The notes under the pieces: model-generated
The model's input: the letters and a program-made list of their open reading frames with translations, nothing else
What the model was told of the DNA's origin: nothing
The model's database searches: none
Shown: one piece after another, positions 24,194 to 35,689 of the stretch
How positions within the stretch are numbered: position 1 is the first letter of the stretch
Layout of the letters: the number at the start of each line of letters is the position of its first letter
Assembly: GCA_944989445.1 (NCBI GenBank)
Contig: CALYLW010001191.1
Coordinates: 62,001-126,000, forward strand
DNA length: 64,000 bases
DNA from: Ampullaceana balthica
Taxonomy: Eukaryota > Mollusca > Gastropoda > Lymnaeidae
Direction of reading: 5' to 3'
Made by a program: the position numbers and the translations under genes

Positions 24194-24728
24194 CAGGGCC
24201 GATTGCCACCTAGGCCCACAAGGCCCGGGCCTAGGGCCCCAGCCAGCCAAGGGGCCCCGGTGGTGGAATCTTACTACATTTTGCATACACTGCCTAGTAG
24301 TCAAGTGCAAGGGGTTCGTTTGTGTTGGTTTGTCATTGTAAGCCACGTTCTGAGCTGCTGTTGCGATATTGTGGAGAAGGCTTAGGGTGAGTGTGACAGA
24401 TTGCACTACCAGTAAAAAAAACATGGCAGAAAAGGTAATAATTACAATACAATCGTGACTGAGATAAAAACAAAAGGCAAAATATTTCTCTATTTCTGTG
24501 GACTCTACTCCGGACATTTCTCATGTAGATAAATTTTATTTCATTGTGAGATATGTCTCTGAAGACAAATATTATTTTGATGTTTATTAAAGTCAATAAA
24601 GAAAAAAATATATATGTTATGTACTACAGCATTTAATTAGCTAAGTTTCCAAAATTGCTTCGAGATGGTTGGGGGGGGGCAAACGTAAAAAGAGCCTAGG
24701 GGCCCTGAGTCTCTTAAATCCGGGCCTG
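24194..24728. mobile_element. hAT-B element nested in hAT-C
   Basis: The termini CAGGGCCGATTGCC and CCGGGCCTG are flanked by CACCAAAG and CACCAAAT, an 8-bp duplication with one mismatch. Subterminal CCTAGGCCC and CCTAGGGGCCC boxes face each other. At 535 bp it is too short for a transposase. The frames at 24063-24341 and 24104-24517 have no domain. Confidence 0.85.
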
Positions 24729-25017
24729 CACCAAATGACAATTAAATTATAAAACTTAATATACAGTGGTTTATTTCTCTTGAGTTTGTGTGTCTTTCCA
24801 TAGACTCTTTGCTGAGAAACAAGCTCATGGTTCTCATTGATTTAACATTCTAGTAATCTAATATTAAAACATTTTTAATTTATGTTTTCGTTTAACTTTT
24901 CTTATTTTAAAGACATGTTTAAATACAATTAAAATAAAACTGTAAAATCAAATCAATATGAAATACATGTGAAAACATTCAAAATCGTCTCATTCCCCCA
25001 GCAATCCCCCTTCCCCA

Positions 25018-26332
25018 CAGTGCTGCCAGTGACAATTTTGGAAAAAACCTAGCCAACATGTCAAAAAACCTAGATCTGAAAGAAAAAAACCTAGATCCGA
25101 AAGAAAAAAACCTAGATCCGAAAGAAAAAAACCTAGATACGAAAGAAAAAAACCTAGACATGCAATAAAAAAAAACAAATATGACGTCACAAAGGCCCCC
25201 CCCCCATTTTTTTAAAAATTAAGGCCGCATTTCATACTTAAAATCTAGCATGTTTAAAATCAATTATACGTTAAGTATGCATTTAGCTTAAGACAGCATT
25301 CTAATTTCGTAACTCACGCGGAGGCATTTAAAACGTCATTAAATAAATTTATTGTAAGCATTCAAATATTTAAGTTGAGCTTTCATTTAAATTTGTGCAT
25401 TTTTAATGTGACGTCACAGTTCTTAAACATCTCCCTCCCCTTGTCCCCCATCTCACTAAAGTGTGACCCCACCCCACCCCTTTTTAGATGCGTGTCGTCA
25501 TTTATAGTATATGTCTGTTGTACATAACTATTTGTAAAATATAATAACATCTGCATTTATTCATCACTTATTTCATCTTCCTTATAAATCTTATTGGCAA
25601 TCTCATCAGCATTCTTGGCATCATTCTTATTTAATCTATTACATAAGCTCCTTTTATAAAGAATATTATTAAGTCCTACTTTTATCCATTGTTTATATCT
25701 AGTCTTGCATTTTTATTTAAGTTTTAAATGTTGATAGAGTTTTGGTCTTCCTCGTTTGATCGTGTAACCAATTCGACTTCCGAATCCTGGACGAAAGAAC
25801 GATAATTTTATGTGTTGTTGCATACGGAATAGGAAAAGTGTTTTTATAGCTATATCTATCTGAGGGTTGTATTAGATTATATTTGGTTTATACCATGAAT
25901 ACTTGAGAGAATATTCTCTCAACACAAACAGAAGAAAATGGTAGAGCTGTTAAGTTTGTTATGAAGTCTAATAAAATTGAATATTTTGGTTCATTCAAGC
26001 TGTTTTAAATTGTACCAGATTTCTTTAGACTGATGGCACCGCAGCAGCACCATCTTTCGAATTCAGTGGAGTAGAGCAATATATATCATAATATAACATG
26101 ACAGAGCAGGTGAAAATACTGTTGACACCTAATGCTTAATTTTATATTTGAACAATCGAATTTATTTAGGATATTAATTGCACATATGTATTAATTTTTG
26201 TACTTATATATCTTATAGCATTTATTTACTTTTTTAAAGAAAAACCTAGATTATATATTTTGGAAAGAAAAAACCTAGAAAAGGTCGAAAAAAACTAGAT
26301 CTAGGTTGAAAAACCTAGCGCTGGCAGCACTG
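25018..26332. mobile_element. hAT-A element, copy 2, nested in hAT-C
   Basis: The termini CAGTGCTGCC and GGCAGCACTG are flanked by a perfect 8-bp duplication, CTTCCCCA (25010-25017 and 26333-26340). The interior parallels copy 1 in order: CCTAGATCCGAAAG boxes, TGACGTCA MITE sequence (25175-25500), a reversed CR1-like LINE end (about 25600-25920), then GATGGCACCGCAGCAGC and AACATGACAGAGC. No transposase is present. Confidence 0.93.
25068..25155. repeat. 21-bp tandem repeat within hAT-A
   Basis: ACCTAGATCYGAAAGAAAAAA is repeated four times, with a further partial unit. Because 21 is a multiple of 3, both minus-strand frames stay open and give Ser-Arg-Phe-Phe repeats. It is an amplified hAT subterminal box, not a gene. 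Confidence 0.9.
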
Positions 26333-26402
26333 CTTCCCCACCGTCACCGTGCGGCGGTATGATTATCAAACTTTGACCGATCCGTGGCGACAAAAAGGTT
26401 GT

Positions 26403-27666
26403 AATTCCTATCCTGTCATTGATGATCTCGCTGCATAAGAGTTTAAAAAAATCAAAATTAATATAAAATTGCGTATTTCGGTCATGAGCGGGAACTACAT
26501 CCGCTTGTCTAAAAAAATTATTAACAGTTATATTCATTTACAGTCTTCAGTATATTACTATAAATAAATTAAATGTTAGAATTTTTGTTAAAATAAATAC
26601 AATGTATTTTTTTTCACTGTTTTAACAAAAAATATTTTTAATAAAAATATTAAACAAATGATTTCATATAATCTATGCAGAGAATTTTTAATTTTTATTT
26701 AGGTAAAAAAGTAATAAATCAATTTTAAAGGTTATTTCCCTTTGATATTTTGCAAACTGAAAAAAAGGACATTTTGAATTAGTCTAATTATTATAATATT
26801 AGATAATTCTATAATATCAGACTCTAATGTGATATAATTTATTTATTATTAATTTTTTCGTAATATTTTCAATTGTTTTGTATTTTTTATGTCTTTTACA
26901 GTACCAAATTTTAAACAAATTATATTAATATAAATTATATTGTGTTCCTTTTATTTTATTTTGTTCAAGTTATTAAATTTTCTAAAACTCAAAAAAAAAT
27001 TCTTTTAAAGAATAATTACACACAATACGTGTGATTGCATGAGCAGTCTTAGTTTGTATTGATTCATCCTTTTATCACCTTCATGTACAGTTTTAAGTTC
27101 CAAGTGTTGTTTCCACTGTGCTATTTAAATTATTCACATATTAGTAAAACAACACATATAATACAGATATTTTAAGTTAGAAGGATTTAGTTTTTCATTA
27201 AAAGAAAACATGTTTATATAAAAATATACACTATAATTAAAATTGAAATTATTTTTACCAGTTTGAAATAAAGGTACGATAAATCTCTATTGGATTTATT
27301 TTTTTAAGAACTAATACGTTAGTTTACTTTCATCATATTTCCTAAGTTTATTGTTTTCTTCTAGTATTTCTGTATTACAGCAAACTCAACTCTTTATTAC
27401 CATTGTCTTAATATACACTTCAATATCACATACTTTCTAACTAAATACACAATTTTAATAACGTTGTAACCTTTTTCATTGAACTAAAGTCTGTTTAAAT
27501 TCACTTATCAATTCAATATCATACTGCAGCGTTCAATGAAAAGCTTGATATTAATTGAGTTTCGATAAGTGAAAAACTCTACTAAAATATATTTTTAACA
27601 TACTGCTAACAATAATCGTATGCAGCTACATAGTGTCCGTTGGCTGGAAGTAAAATTAATGTATTT
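26403..27666. other. AT-rich intergenic DNA, no gene seen
   Basis: Very AT-rich, with no frame above 60 codons apart from one at 26301-26537 that overlaps the hAT-C end. I found no tandem repeat, transposon end or RNA gene that I can support. Confidence 0.5.
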
Positions 27667-28082
27667 TAGGGCTACGGAAATTTAACGATTTATTGGTCGA
27701 TTAATCGTTTAAGATGTTTAATCGATTAAAGTTAATTTTATCAATTTTTTTAAAATAAATATTTCTTTTTTTTTCCCTCCAATTTTCTAATTATTTTATA
27801 TTTTTTGTTGCTTACATAATGTTCCCTCGCATTATTATTATTTATTTAGACTTGAATACGTAAACAAAAAGGTTTATCTTCCTTACTTCTTGCATACTAG
27901 AACGAATTTGCTGTGTTACATCACAAAATTTGGGCACCATGGAATTACCCGATTTCGCGCAATAATGAATCGTGACTTAACGGGATCTATATAAGCGTTA
28001 TATGAAATATAATTAATCGAAATTAATCGATTAATGTTTTCCCGTTTAATCGAACGAAATTTTTTAATCAGTACCATCCCTA
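27667..28082. mobile_element. Probable hAT MITE with ATCGATTAATCG boxes
   Basis: It is bounded by TAGGGCTACGGAAATTTAAC and GTACCATCCCTA. Both ends are packed with CGATTAATCG-type palindromes (27690-27735 and 28010-28050). The TAGGG...CCCTA ends and box clusters fit hAT elements of the Ac group. An 8-bp duplication is not evident (ATGTATTT against GGTTTCTT), so the borders are uncertain. Confidence 0.5.
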
Positions 28083-29427
28083 GGTTTCTTTACAAATTCA
28101 TTTTTTTAATATCTAAATTAGATTCTAATAGCTTTTACTTTAAGCGTAATGCTAAAATACATTTTTTTTAAATAGTTAAGTTTGAGAAAAGAAAATGATT
28201 TTTTAAAGTGGGGGAGAAAGAAATTTTAAATAATGAAATGCATTTAATACACACAAATTTAGGGATGCAGAATATATTTTCAAGGTGGTGAAAGGAATTG
28301 ATTTTTAATTTTTTAACTTATTTTCATTGTGTTGTATTTTAAACTGGTAAAAAAAACTACTAGGACTAAGATATTATTATATGCAGAATATCAAATATTA
28401 GATATGGTATAATTACGATGACATTTTTGTGTATTAGTATTTTAAAAATGTTCATAGCAAAAACAGACATTTTATTTGATAACAAACATTACTGTTTTCT
28501 TTTTAACTTTTCTTGCGTACTCACTGGGTTTTTTTTATAGTTTCGATGTTTTTTTAATTTCTGACCTGGAGTAGCTCTGTTTCTGTTGAATAAACTAACT
28601 TATTCAATTTTGAGATACTAGCTTTACATTTACCAAGTCTACGAAAAAAGGAATATTAAGAGCGTGCTTCGTTCCTTTTATTTTAAGCCTTAAATAATTT
28701 AGACACAAATTAGCATTGACTTATGTCTCACTTTATGATGGAAGGGGAAATCGCTCTTTGTTTTGTGTTTCCAAAATTATTAAACTGAAAGTTTCATTAG
28801 GCAAAAACTCTTAACTAATTGTTTTCTCAAAAGTTTAATTTGTGACAAATTTTACTCTAAAAATACGAGAATTCGGAAATAGTTATTTGTTTACTGAGTT
28901 TTTAATAAAACTTTTTGTAAAAGACAACATAATTTTAATAATGTTACACTAGATGTACTTGCCTTTTTTTTATAAGCTTCATAGAATTATTTCCTGAGCT
29001 GACATTTTCTCTTACTAGTATTAAATTCCTTGCTGAATAAATCCATTTGCTAATAGTATTGTACACTGATCTGGCTCCTTCAGTTATAGGAAGGGTTTGT
29101 CTATATTTAGCTATGTCTTTATTTTCTTTAATTATTATTCTGAAGAAAAAAAATTAAAAACATAATTTATAAAAAATTGCAGCATATTATCTAAATGTCA
29201 AATAATTTTGTTTCATTTGTTACATTTAAATCACACGAAAAAAACTTTTGCATTTTTAAAAATTATTTTTAAAATAAATTTAATGTTAGGTTACCGTAGT
29301 CTACTATTATAATAGGGTATATACCTTTATAATATTGAAAACAACCCTTTATATACATAAAAATGGATATTTCTATAACTATAATGCAAATCCACTTTTG
29401 ATCTAGATATGAGTCATCAAGTCATTA
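28083..29427. other. AT-rich intergenic DNA, no gene seen
   Basis: Low-GC sequence with no meaningful open frame, tandem repeat or transposon terminus that I can recognise. Confidence 0.5.
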
Positions 29428-29740
29428 GGGGCCGTCCATAAATGACGTCATGCTATTTTGGCCGATTTTTCCCCCCCTCGTCGTCACGCGTCGTCACAAA
29501 AAGTTAGACCCACCCCCCCCTCCAAAAATACGTCACAAAAGCTTTGACAAACAAAAAAAACACACAAAAAACTAACTAAAACCCCACCTTAATTTCTATT
29601 TGAAAATAAATATGTTTCAAATAACTTTTTTGTCATTTAAGTATTTATTTAGTGTAGGTCTGCATTGTAATATCGTTAGACACGTTAAGTATATTCACGT
29701 CAAAGGCATTTGATCTAAAATTACCACATTGTTATCAAAT
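29428..29740 (+). mobile_element. TGACGTCA MITE, left part only
   Basis: It starts GGGGCCGTCCATAAATGACG directly after TTA and continues through C-runs, CGTCACAAAAAGTTAG, and a middle like that of the intact element at 53351-53693 (ATGTTTCAAATAAC, GCATTGTAATATCG). The right terminal repeat is missing. A 3-bp TTA/TAA-type target site fits PIF/Harbinger, which is an inference. Confidence 0.7.
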
Positions 29741-30084
29741 CTCATGTTTTCTAAAAATTATTTGCAATGCGCTGGAAGAGGAATATGGCGAGTACTGTAC
29801 GAACCCCACATTTGTACAGGAAAGTAGGGTGTCTTCTTGTGCTTCGCAAAATACAGTAATTCCTGCAAGTTGAAGACTGAAAAATACTATGACATTAATA
29901 AAATATCCAATATTGTCATAACTTTTTACTCCGAAGCTGACGAGTTGTTTTTTTTTGTTGTTTTTTTTTCCCCAATTACTTTTTTTACGATTTCAAGTGC
30001 GTCACACAAGAGTTGTAAATATAATGCCACCAATGGACGAGGCGTGTTTAAATTGTTGCATTCTCTTGTGGTGTTTATAAACTA
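29741..30084. other. Unassigned DNA between MITE and satellite
   Basis: An 82-codon frame (29837-30085) is open here but has a T-run-encoded Phe-rich centre and no domain. I see nothing else. Confidence 0.45.
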
Positions 30085-33000
30085 ATGAAAAAAACAACCC
30101 GTAAAAAACCAAGTTTTTGACTATAAATCCTTTACGTATGAGACGTAACTAAAAGAATATTCATTATAACACGCAGCGCAAGACCATCCAAAAATACAAA
30201 ATTGCAGTTGTGTCGTAAAACGTGTTTAATATAATGCGCACCGATCAGGAATAGGTTTATAAAAAGTGTTGTCAGTAAAATACGCACCTTATTGCGCGAC
30301 AGAAAGGTTGTTCAATATAATACGCACCGCGACGCTCTATCTCAAAAAATAGCATGATACATAGGAATAAATAAAATAATCTAAAAAATCAATAATTTAA
30401 TTACGGTACATGCGATCGATCTGAAATTTTGATACATTGTTTTTATCATCGGTACGAAACTGCCTGCAAAATTTCAGCTCGCTATCTTGCGAGCAAGTGG
30501 GTTAAAAATCGATCAAAAGTTTTGGCGACAAGCAAGCAAGCAAGCAAGGTCGGTCGGTCGGTCGGCCGCAGACACCACGAGTTAATATAAAGGATTTAAT
30601 AAGAAAAACCCGTAAAAAACCAAGTTTTTGACTATAAATCCTTTATGTACGAGAAGTAATTAAAAGAATGTTCATTATAACACGCAGCGCAAGACCATCC
30701 AAAAATACAAAATTGCAGTTGTGTCGTAAAACGTGTTTAATATAATGCGCACCGATCAGGAATAGGTTTATAAAAAGTGTTGTCAGTAAAATACGCACCT
30801 TATTGCGCGACAGAAAGGTTGTTCAATATAATACGCACCGCGACGCTCTATCTCAAAAAATAGCATGATACATAGGAATAAATAAAATAATCTAAAAAAT
30901 CAATAATTTAATTACGGTACATGCGATCGATCTGAAATTTTGATACATTGTTTTTATCATCGGTACGAAACTGCCTGCAAAATTTCAGCTCGCTATCTTG
31001 CGAGCAAGTGGGTTAAAAATCGATCAAAAGTTTTGGCGACAAGCAAGCAAGCAAGCAAGGTCGGTCGGTCGGCCGCAGACACCACGAGTTAATATAAAGG
31101 ATTTAAATAAAACAAACCCGTAAAAAACCAAGTTTTTGACTATAAATCCCTTATATATGAGACATAACTAACAGTAGTGATTATTTTTAAACATTTACAG
31201 ACTGACACTGAGTGATGTCCCTTGTCTTTAATAAATGGGGGTGGGATGTGAGGGGGTGTCGGCACGACGGTCGTCGTCAACACGACGGTCGGCGTCAACT
31301 CAAACTCACGTGGAACTGGAATTTAAAAAAAAACAAACAAACAGTGAATTTTGAATTACATACCTCATATAAGGATAAACTAAAAATGCATTAATTTAAT
31401 TACGGTACGTTCGATCGATCTGAAATTTTGATACGATGCATTGTTAGGTTCGACGGGTCCGTGTGCCAAATTTCAGTTCGATCGGATCATGGGAAGTGGG
31501 TCATTTTTGACTTCTGTTTTTCCGCCCGCCGAGCCCAAGACAGCAGACAGAGAGAGAGAGACGAGAGCAGAGACGCCGGTGAAGTTAATATAAGGGATTT
31601 AATAAAACAAACCCGTAAAAACAAAGTTTTTGACTATAAATCCCTTATATATGAGACATAACTAACAGTATTGATTATTTTCAAACATTTACAGACTGAA
31701 TCTGTCTTAACTCAACTTTGCATCATAACCCTAGTGGGGTGGGTGGGTGGGGGGGAGAGGGGAAAAGTCTGGTCACCGATTCGCTTGACCGAGCTCAGAG
31801 TGACACGTAAAATGTAAACAAAAGCGCCCGTCGCTTCGTTGGGTCGCCTCAAGCGTCAGCTCAAAATTTCACGTGGCAAAAAAACAATAACAAACCGTGA
31901 ATTTAAATTACATACCTCATATAAGGATAAACTAAAAATGCATTAATTTAATTACGGTACGTTCGATCGATCTGAAATTTTGATACGATGCATTGTTAGG
32001 TCAGACGGGTCCGTGTGCCAAATTTCAGTTCGATCGGATCATGGGAAGTGGGTCATTTTTGACTTCTGTTTTTCCGCCCGCCGAGCCCAAGACAGAGACA
32101 GAGAGAGAGAGAGAGAGACGGCCGCGAAGTTAATATAAGGGATTTAATAAAACAAACCCGTAAAAACAAAGTTTTTGACTATAAATCCCTTATATATGAG
32201 ACATAACTAACAGTATTGATTATTTTCAAACATTTACAGACTGACACCGAGTGATGTCCCTTGTCTTTAATAAATGGGGGTGGGATGTGAGGGGGTGTCG
32301 GCACGACGGTCGGCGTCAACACGACGGTCGGCGTCAACTCAAACTCACGTGAAACTGGCAGAAAAAAAACAATAACAAACAGTGAATTTTGAATTACATA
32401 CCTCATATAAGGATAAACTAAAAATGCATTAATTTAATTACGGTACGTTCGATCGATCTGAAATTTTGATACGATGCATTGTTAGGTCAGACGGGTCCGT
32501 GTGCCAAATTTCAGTTCGATCGGATCATGGGAAGTGGGTCATTTTTGACTTCTGTTTTTCCGCCCGCCGAGCCCAGACGACGAGCAGAGAGAGAGAGAGA
32601 CGGCCGCGAAGTTAATATAAGGGATTTAATAAAACAAACCCGTAAAAACAAAGTTTTTGACTATAAATCCCTTATATATGAGACATAACTAACAGTATTG
32701 ATTATTTTCAAACATTTACAGACTGACATCTGAGTGATGTCCCTTGTCTTTAATAAATGGGGGGTGGGGAGTGTGAGGGGTGGTGTCGGCACGACGGTCG
32801 GTCGTCAACACGACGGTCGGCGTCAACTCAAACTCACGTGGAAACTGGAAAAAAAACAATAACAAACAGTGAATTTTAAATTACATACCTCATATAAGGA
32901 TAAACTAAAAATGCATTAATTTAATTACGGTACGTTCGATCGATCTGAAATTTTGATACGATGCATTGTTAGGTCAGACGGGTCCGTGTGCCAAATTTCA

Positions 33001-35671
33001 GTTCGATCGGATCATGGGAAGTGGGTCATTTTTGACTTCTGTTTTTCCGCCCGCCCGAGCCCAGACGACAGAGAGAGAGAGAGAGAGAGACGGCCGCGAA
33101 GTTAATATAAGGGATTTAATAAAACAAACCCGTAAAAACAAAGTTTTTGACTATAAATCCCTTATATATGAGACATAACTAACAGTATTGATTATTTTCA
33201 AACATTTACAGACTGACACCGAGTGATGTCCCTTGTCTTTAATAAATGGGGGTGGGATGTGAGGGGGTGTCGGCACGACGGTCGGCGTCAACACGACGGT
33301 CGGCGTCAACTCAAACTCACGTGGAACTGGAAGAAAAAAAACAATAACAAACAGTGAATTTTGAATTACATACCTCATATAAGGATAAACTAAAAATGCA
33401 TTAATTTAATTACGGTACGTTCGATCGATCTGAAATTTTGATACGATGCATTGTTAGGTTCAGACGGGTCCGTGTGCCAAATTTCAGTTCGATCGGATCA
33501 TGGGAAGTGGGTCATTTTTGACTTCTGTTTTTCCGCCCGCCGAGCCCAAGACGAAGACAGAGAGAGAGAGAGAGAGAGACGGCCGCGAAGTTAATATAAG
33601 GGATTTAATAAAACAAACCCGTAAAAACAAAGTTTTTGACTATAAATCCCTTATATATGAGACATAACTAACAGTATTGATTATTTTCAAACATTTACAG
33701 ACTGAATCTGTCTTAACTCAACTTTGCTTCATAACCCTAGTGGGGGGGGGGTGGGTGGGGGGGGAGAGGGGAAAAGTCTGGTCACCGATTCGCTTGACCG
33801 AGCTCAGAGTGACACGTAAAATGTAAACAAAAGCGCACCGTCGCTTCGTTGGGTCGCCTCAACTGCTCAAACTTTCACGTGGCAAAAAAACAATAACAAA
33901 TCGTGAATTTAAATTACATACCTCATATAAGGATAAACTAAAAATGCATTAATTTAATTACGGTACGTTCGATCGATCTGAAATTTTGATACGATGCATT
34001 GTTAGGTCAGACGGGTCCGTGTGCCAAATTTCAGTTCGATCGGATCATGGGAAGTGGGTCATTTTTGACTTCTGTTTTTTCCGCCCGCCGAGCCCAGACA
34101 GACAGAGAGAGACAGAGAGAGAGAGACGGCCGCGAAGTTAATATAAGGGATTTAATAAAACAAACCCGTAAAAACAAAGTTTTTGACTATAAATCCCTTA
34201 TATATGAGACATAACTAACAGTATTGATTATTTTCAAACATTTACAGACTGACACCGAGTGATGTCCCTTGTCTTTAATAAATGGGGGTGGGATGTGAGG
34301 GGGTGTCGGCACGACGGTCGGCGTCAACACGACGGTCGGCGTCAACTCAAACTCACGTGAAACTGGCAGAAAAAAAACAATAACAAACAGTGAATTTTGA
34401 ATTACATACCTCATATAAGGATAAACTAAAAATGCATTAATTTAATTACGGTACGTTCGATCGATCTGAAATTTTGATACGATGCATTGTTAGGTCAGAC
34501 GGGTCCGTGTGCCAAATTTCAGTTCGATCGGATCATGGGAAGTGGGTCATTTTTGACTTCTGTTTTTCCGCCCGCCCGCCCGCCGAGCCCAAGACAGAGA
34601 GAGAGACGGCCGCGAAGTTAATATAAGGGATTTAATAAAACAAACCCGTAAAAACAAAGTTTTTGACTATAAATCCCTTATATATGAGACATAACTAACA
34701 GTATTGATTATTTTCAAACATTTACAGACTGACACCGAGTGATGTCCCTTGTCTTTAATAAATGGGGGTGGGATGTGAGGGGGTGTCGGCACGACGGTCG
34801 GCGTCAACACGACGGTCGGCGTCAACTCAAACTCACGTGGAAGTGGGGGAAAAAAAACAATAACAAACAGTGAATTTTAAATTACATACCTCATATAAGG
34901 ATAAACTAAAAATGCATTAATTTAATTACGGTACGTTCGATCGATCTGAAATTTTGATACGATGCATTGTTAGGTCAGACGGGTCCGTGTGCCAAATTTC
35001 AGTTCGATCGGATCATGGGAAGTGGGTCATTTTTGACTTCTGTTTTTCCGCCCGCCCGCCGAGCCCAGACAGAGATGAGAGAGAGAGAGAGACGGCCGCG
35101 AAGTTAATATAAGGGATTTAATAAAAACAAACCCGTAAAAACAAAGTTTTTGACTATAAATCCCTTATATATGAGACATAACTAACAGTATTGATTATTT
35201 TCAAACATTTACAGACTGACATCTGTCTTAACTCACTTTGCTTCATAACCCTAGTGGGGGGTGGGATGGTGAGGGGAGAGGGGAAAAGTCGGTCACCGAT
35301 CGCTTGACCGAGCTCAGAGTGCCGAAAATGTAAACAAAAGCGCACGTCGTTTCGTGGGTCGCTCAAGCTCAAACTTCACGTGGCAAAAAAAACAATAACA
35401 AACAGTGAATTTTGAATTACATACCTCATATAAGGATAAACTAAAAATGCATTAATTTAATTACGGTACGTTCGATCGATCTGAAATTTTGATACGATGC
35501 ATTGTTAGGTCAGACGGGTCCGTGTGCCAAATTTCAGTTCGATCGGATCATGGAAGTGGGTCATTTTCGACTTTTGTTTTTCCGCCCGCCGAGCCCATGA
35601 GATGATGAGAGAGAGACAGAGAGAGAGACAGACAGACAGAGAGAGACGGCGGTGAAGTTAATATAAGGGAT
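30085..35671 (+). repeat. Satellite array 2, 11 monomers (D, E and F types)
   Basis: This is the same satellite family and orientation as array 1. Monomers start at 30119, 30630, 31138, 31632, 32178, 32659, 33149, 33638, 34185, 34665 and 35152. The first two are D type (about 510 bp), with ACACGCAGCGCAAGACCATC, GCGCACC boxes and AAGCAAGC/GGTCGGTC tracts. E (about 485 bp) has GAGTGATGTCCCTTGTCTTT and a doubled ACGACGGTCGGCGTCAAC. F (about 546 bp) has CATAACCCTAGTGGGG. The order is D D E F E E E F E E F. Junctions carry the same ATATAAGGGATTTA / TAAATCCCTTATAT inverted repeat. The short frames in it are by-products. Confidence 0.95.
31736..31762 (+). other. G-quadruplex-capable G tract in F monomer
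   Basis: GGGG-T-GGG-T-GGG-T-GGGGGGG-AGA-GGGG satisfies the usual four-run rule with short loops. The F monomer at 33638 has a longer version near 33740. Formation in the cell is not shown by sequence. Confidence 0.6.
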
Positions 35672-35689
35672 TTAAAAATACATGGCTAC

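Larger units (their letters stand above)
24124..26402. mobile_element. hAT-C element, host of two nested hATs
   Basis: The left end is CAGTGGTCCCCAACCCCCGG, the same terminus as the intact element at 49261-50869. The right part (26333-26402) matches the other end of that element up to AAAAAGGTTG, where it decays, so the right target duplication is lost. Its internal sequence at 24830-25010 (TGATTTAACATTCTAGTAAT) matches 50590-50740. Elements hAT-B and hAT-A copy 2 interrupt it. The open frames inside come from the nested DNA. Confidence 0.75.

Noticed and set aside
24104..24341. GC-rich block GGCCCGGGCCTAGGGCCCC as a CpG island or promoter
   Set aside because: It is the subterminal region of hAT-B, confirmed by its inverted counterpart and target duplication.
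24063..24596. Overlapping frames of 87-137 codons on both strands
   Set aside because: They lie inside the 535-bp hAT-B element and run across its insertion boundaries. No domain is visible.
24979..25190. Phe/Ser-Arg repeat proteins on the minus strand
   Set aside because: They are produced by the 21-bp hAT subterminal repeat; two frames are open at once, which is typical of a period divisible by three.
30529..30568. AAGCAAGC/GGTCGGTC tract as an independent microsatellite locus
   Set aside because: The same tract occurs at the same place in the second D monomer, so it belongs to the satellite unit.
32179..35372. 72-75 codon minus-strand frames in array 2 that look conserved
   Set aside because: Conservation follows the satellite monomers, and the frames break or change wherever the monomer type changes.
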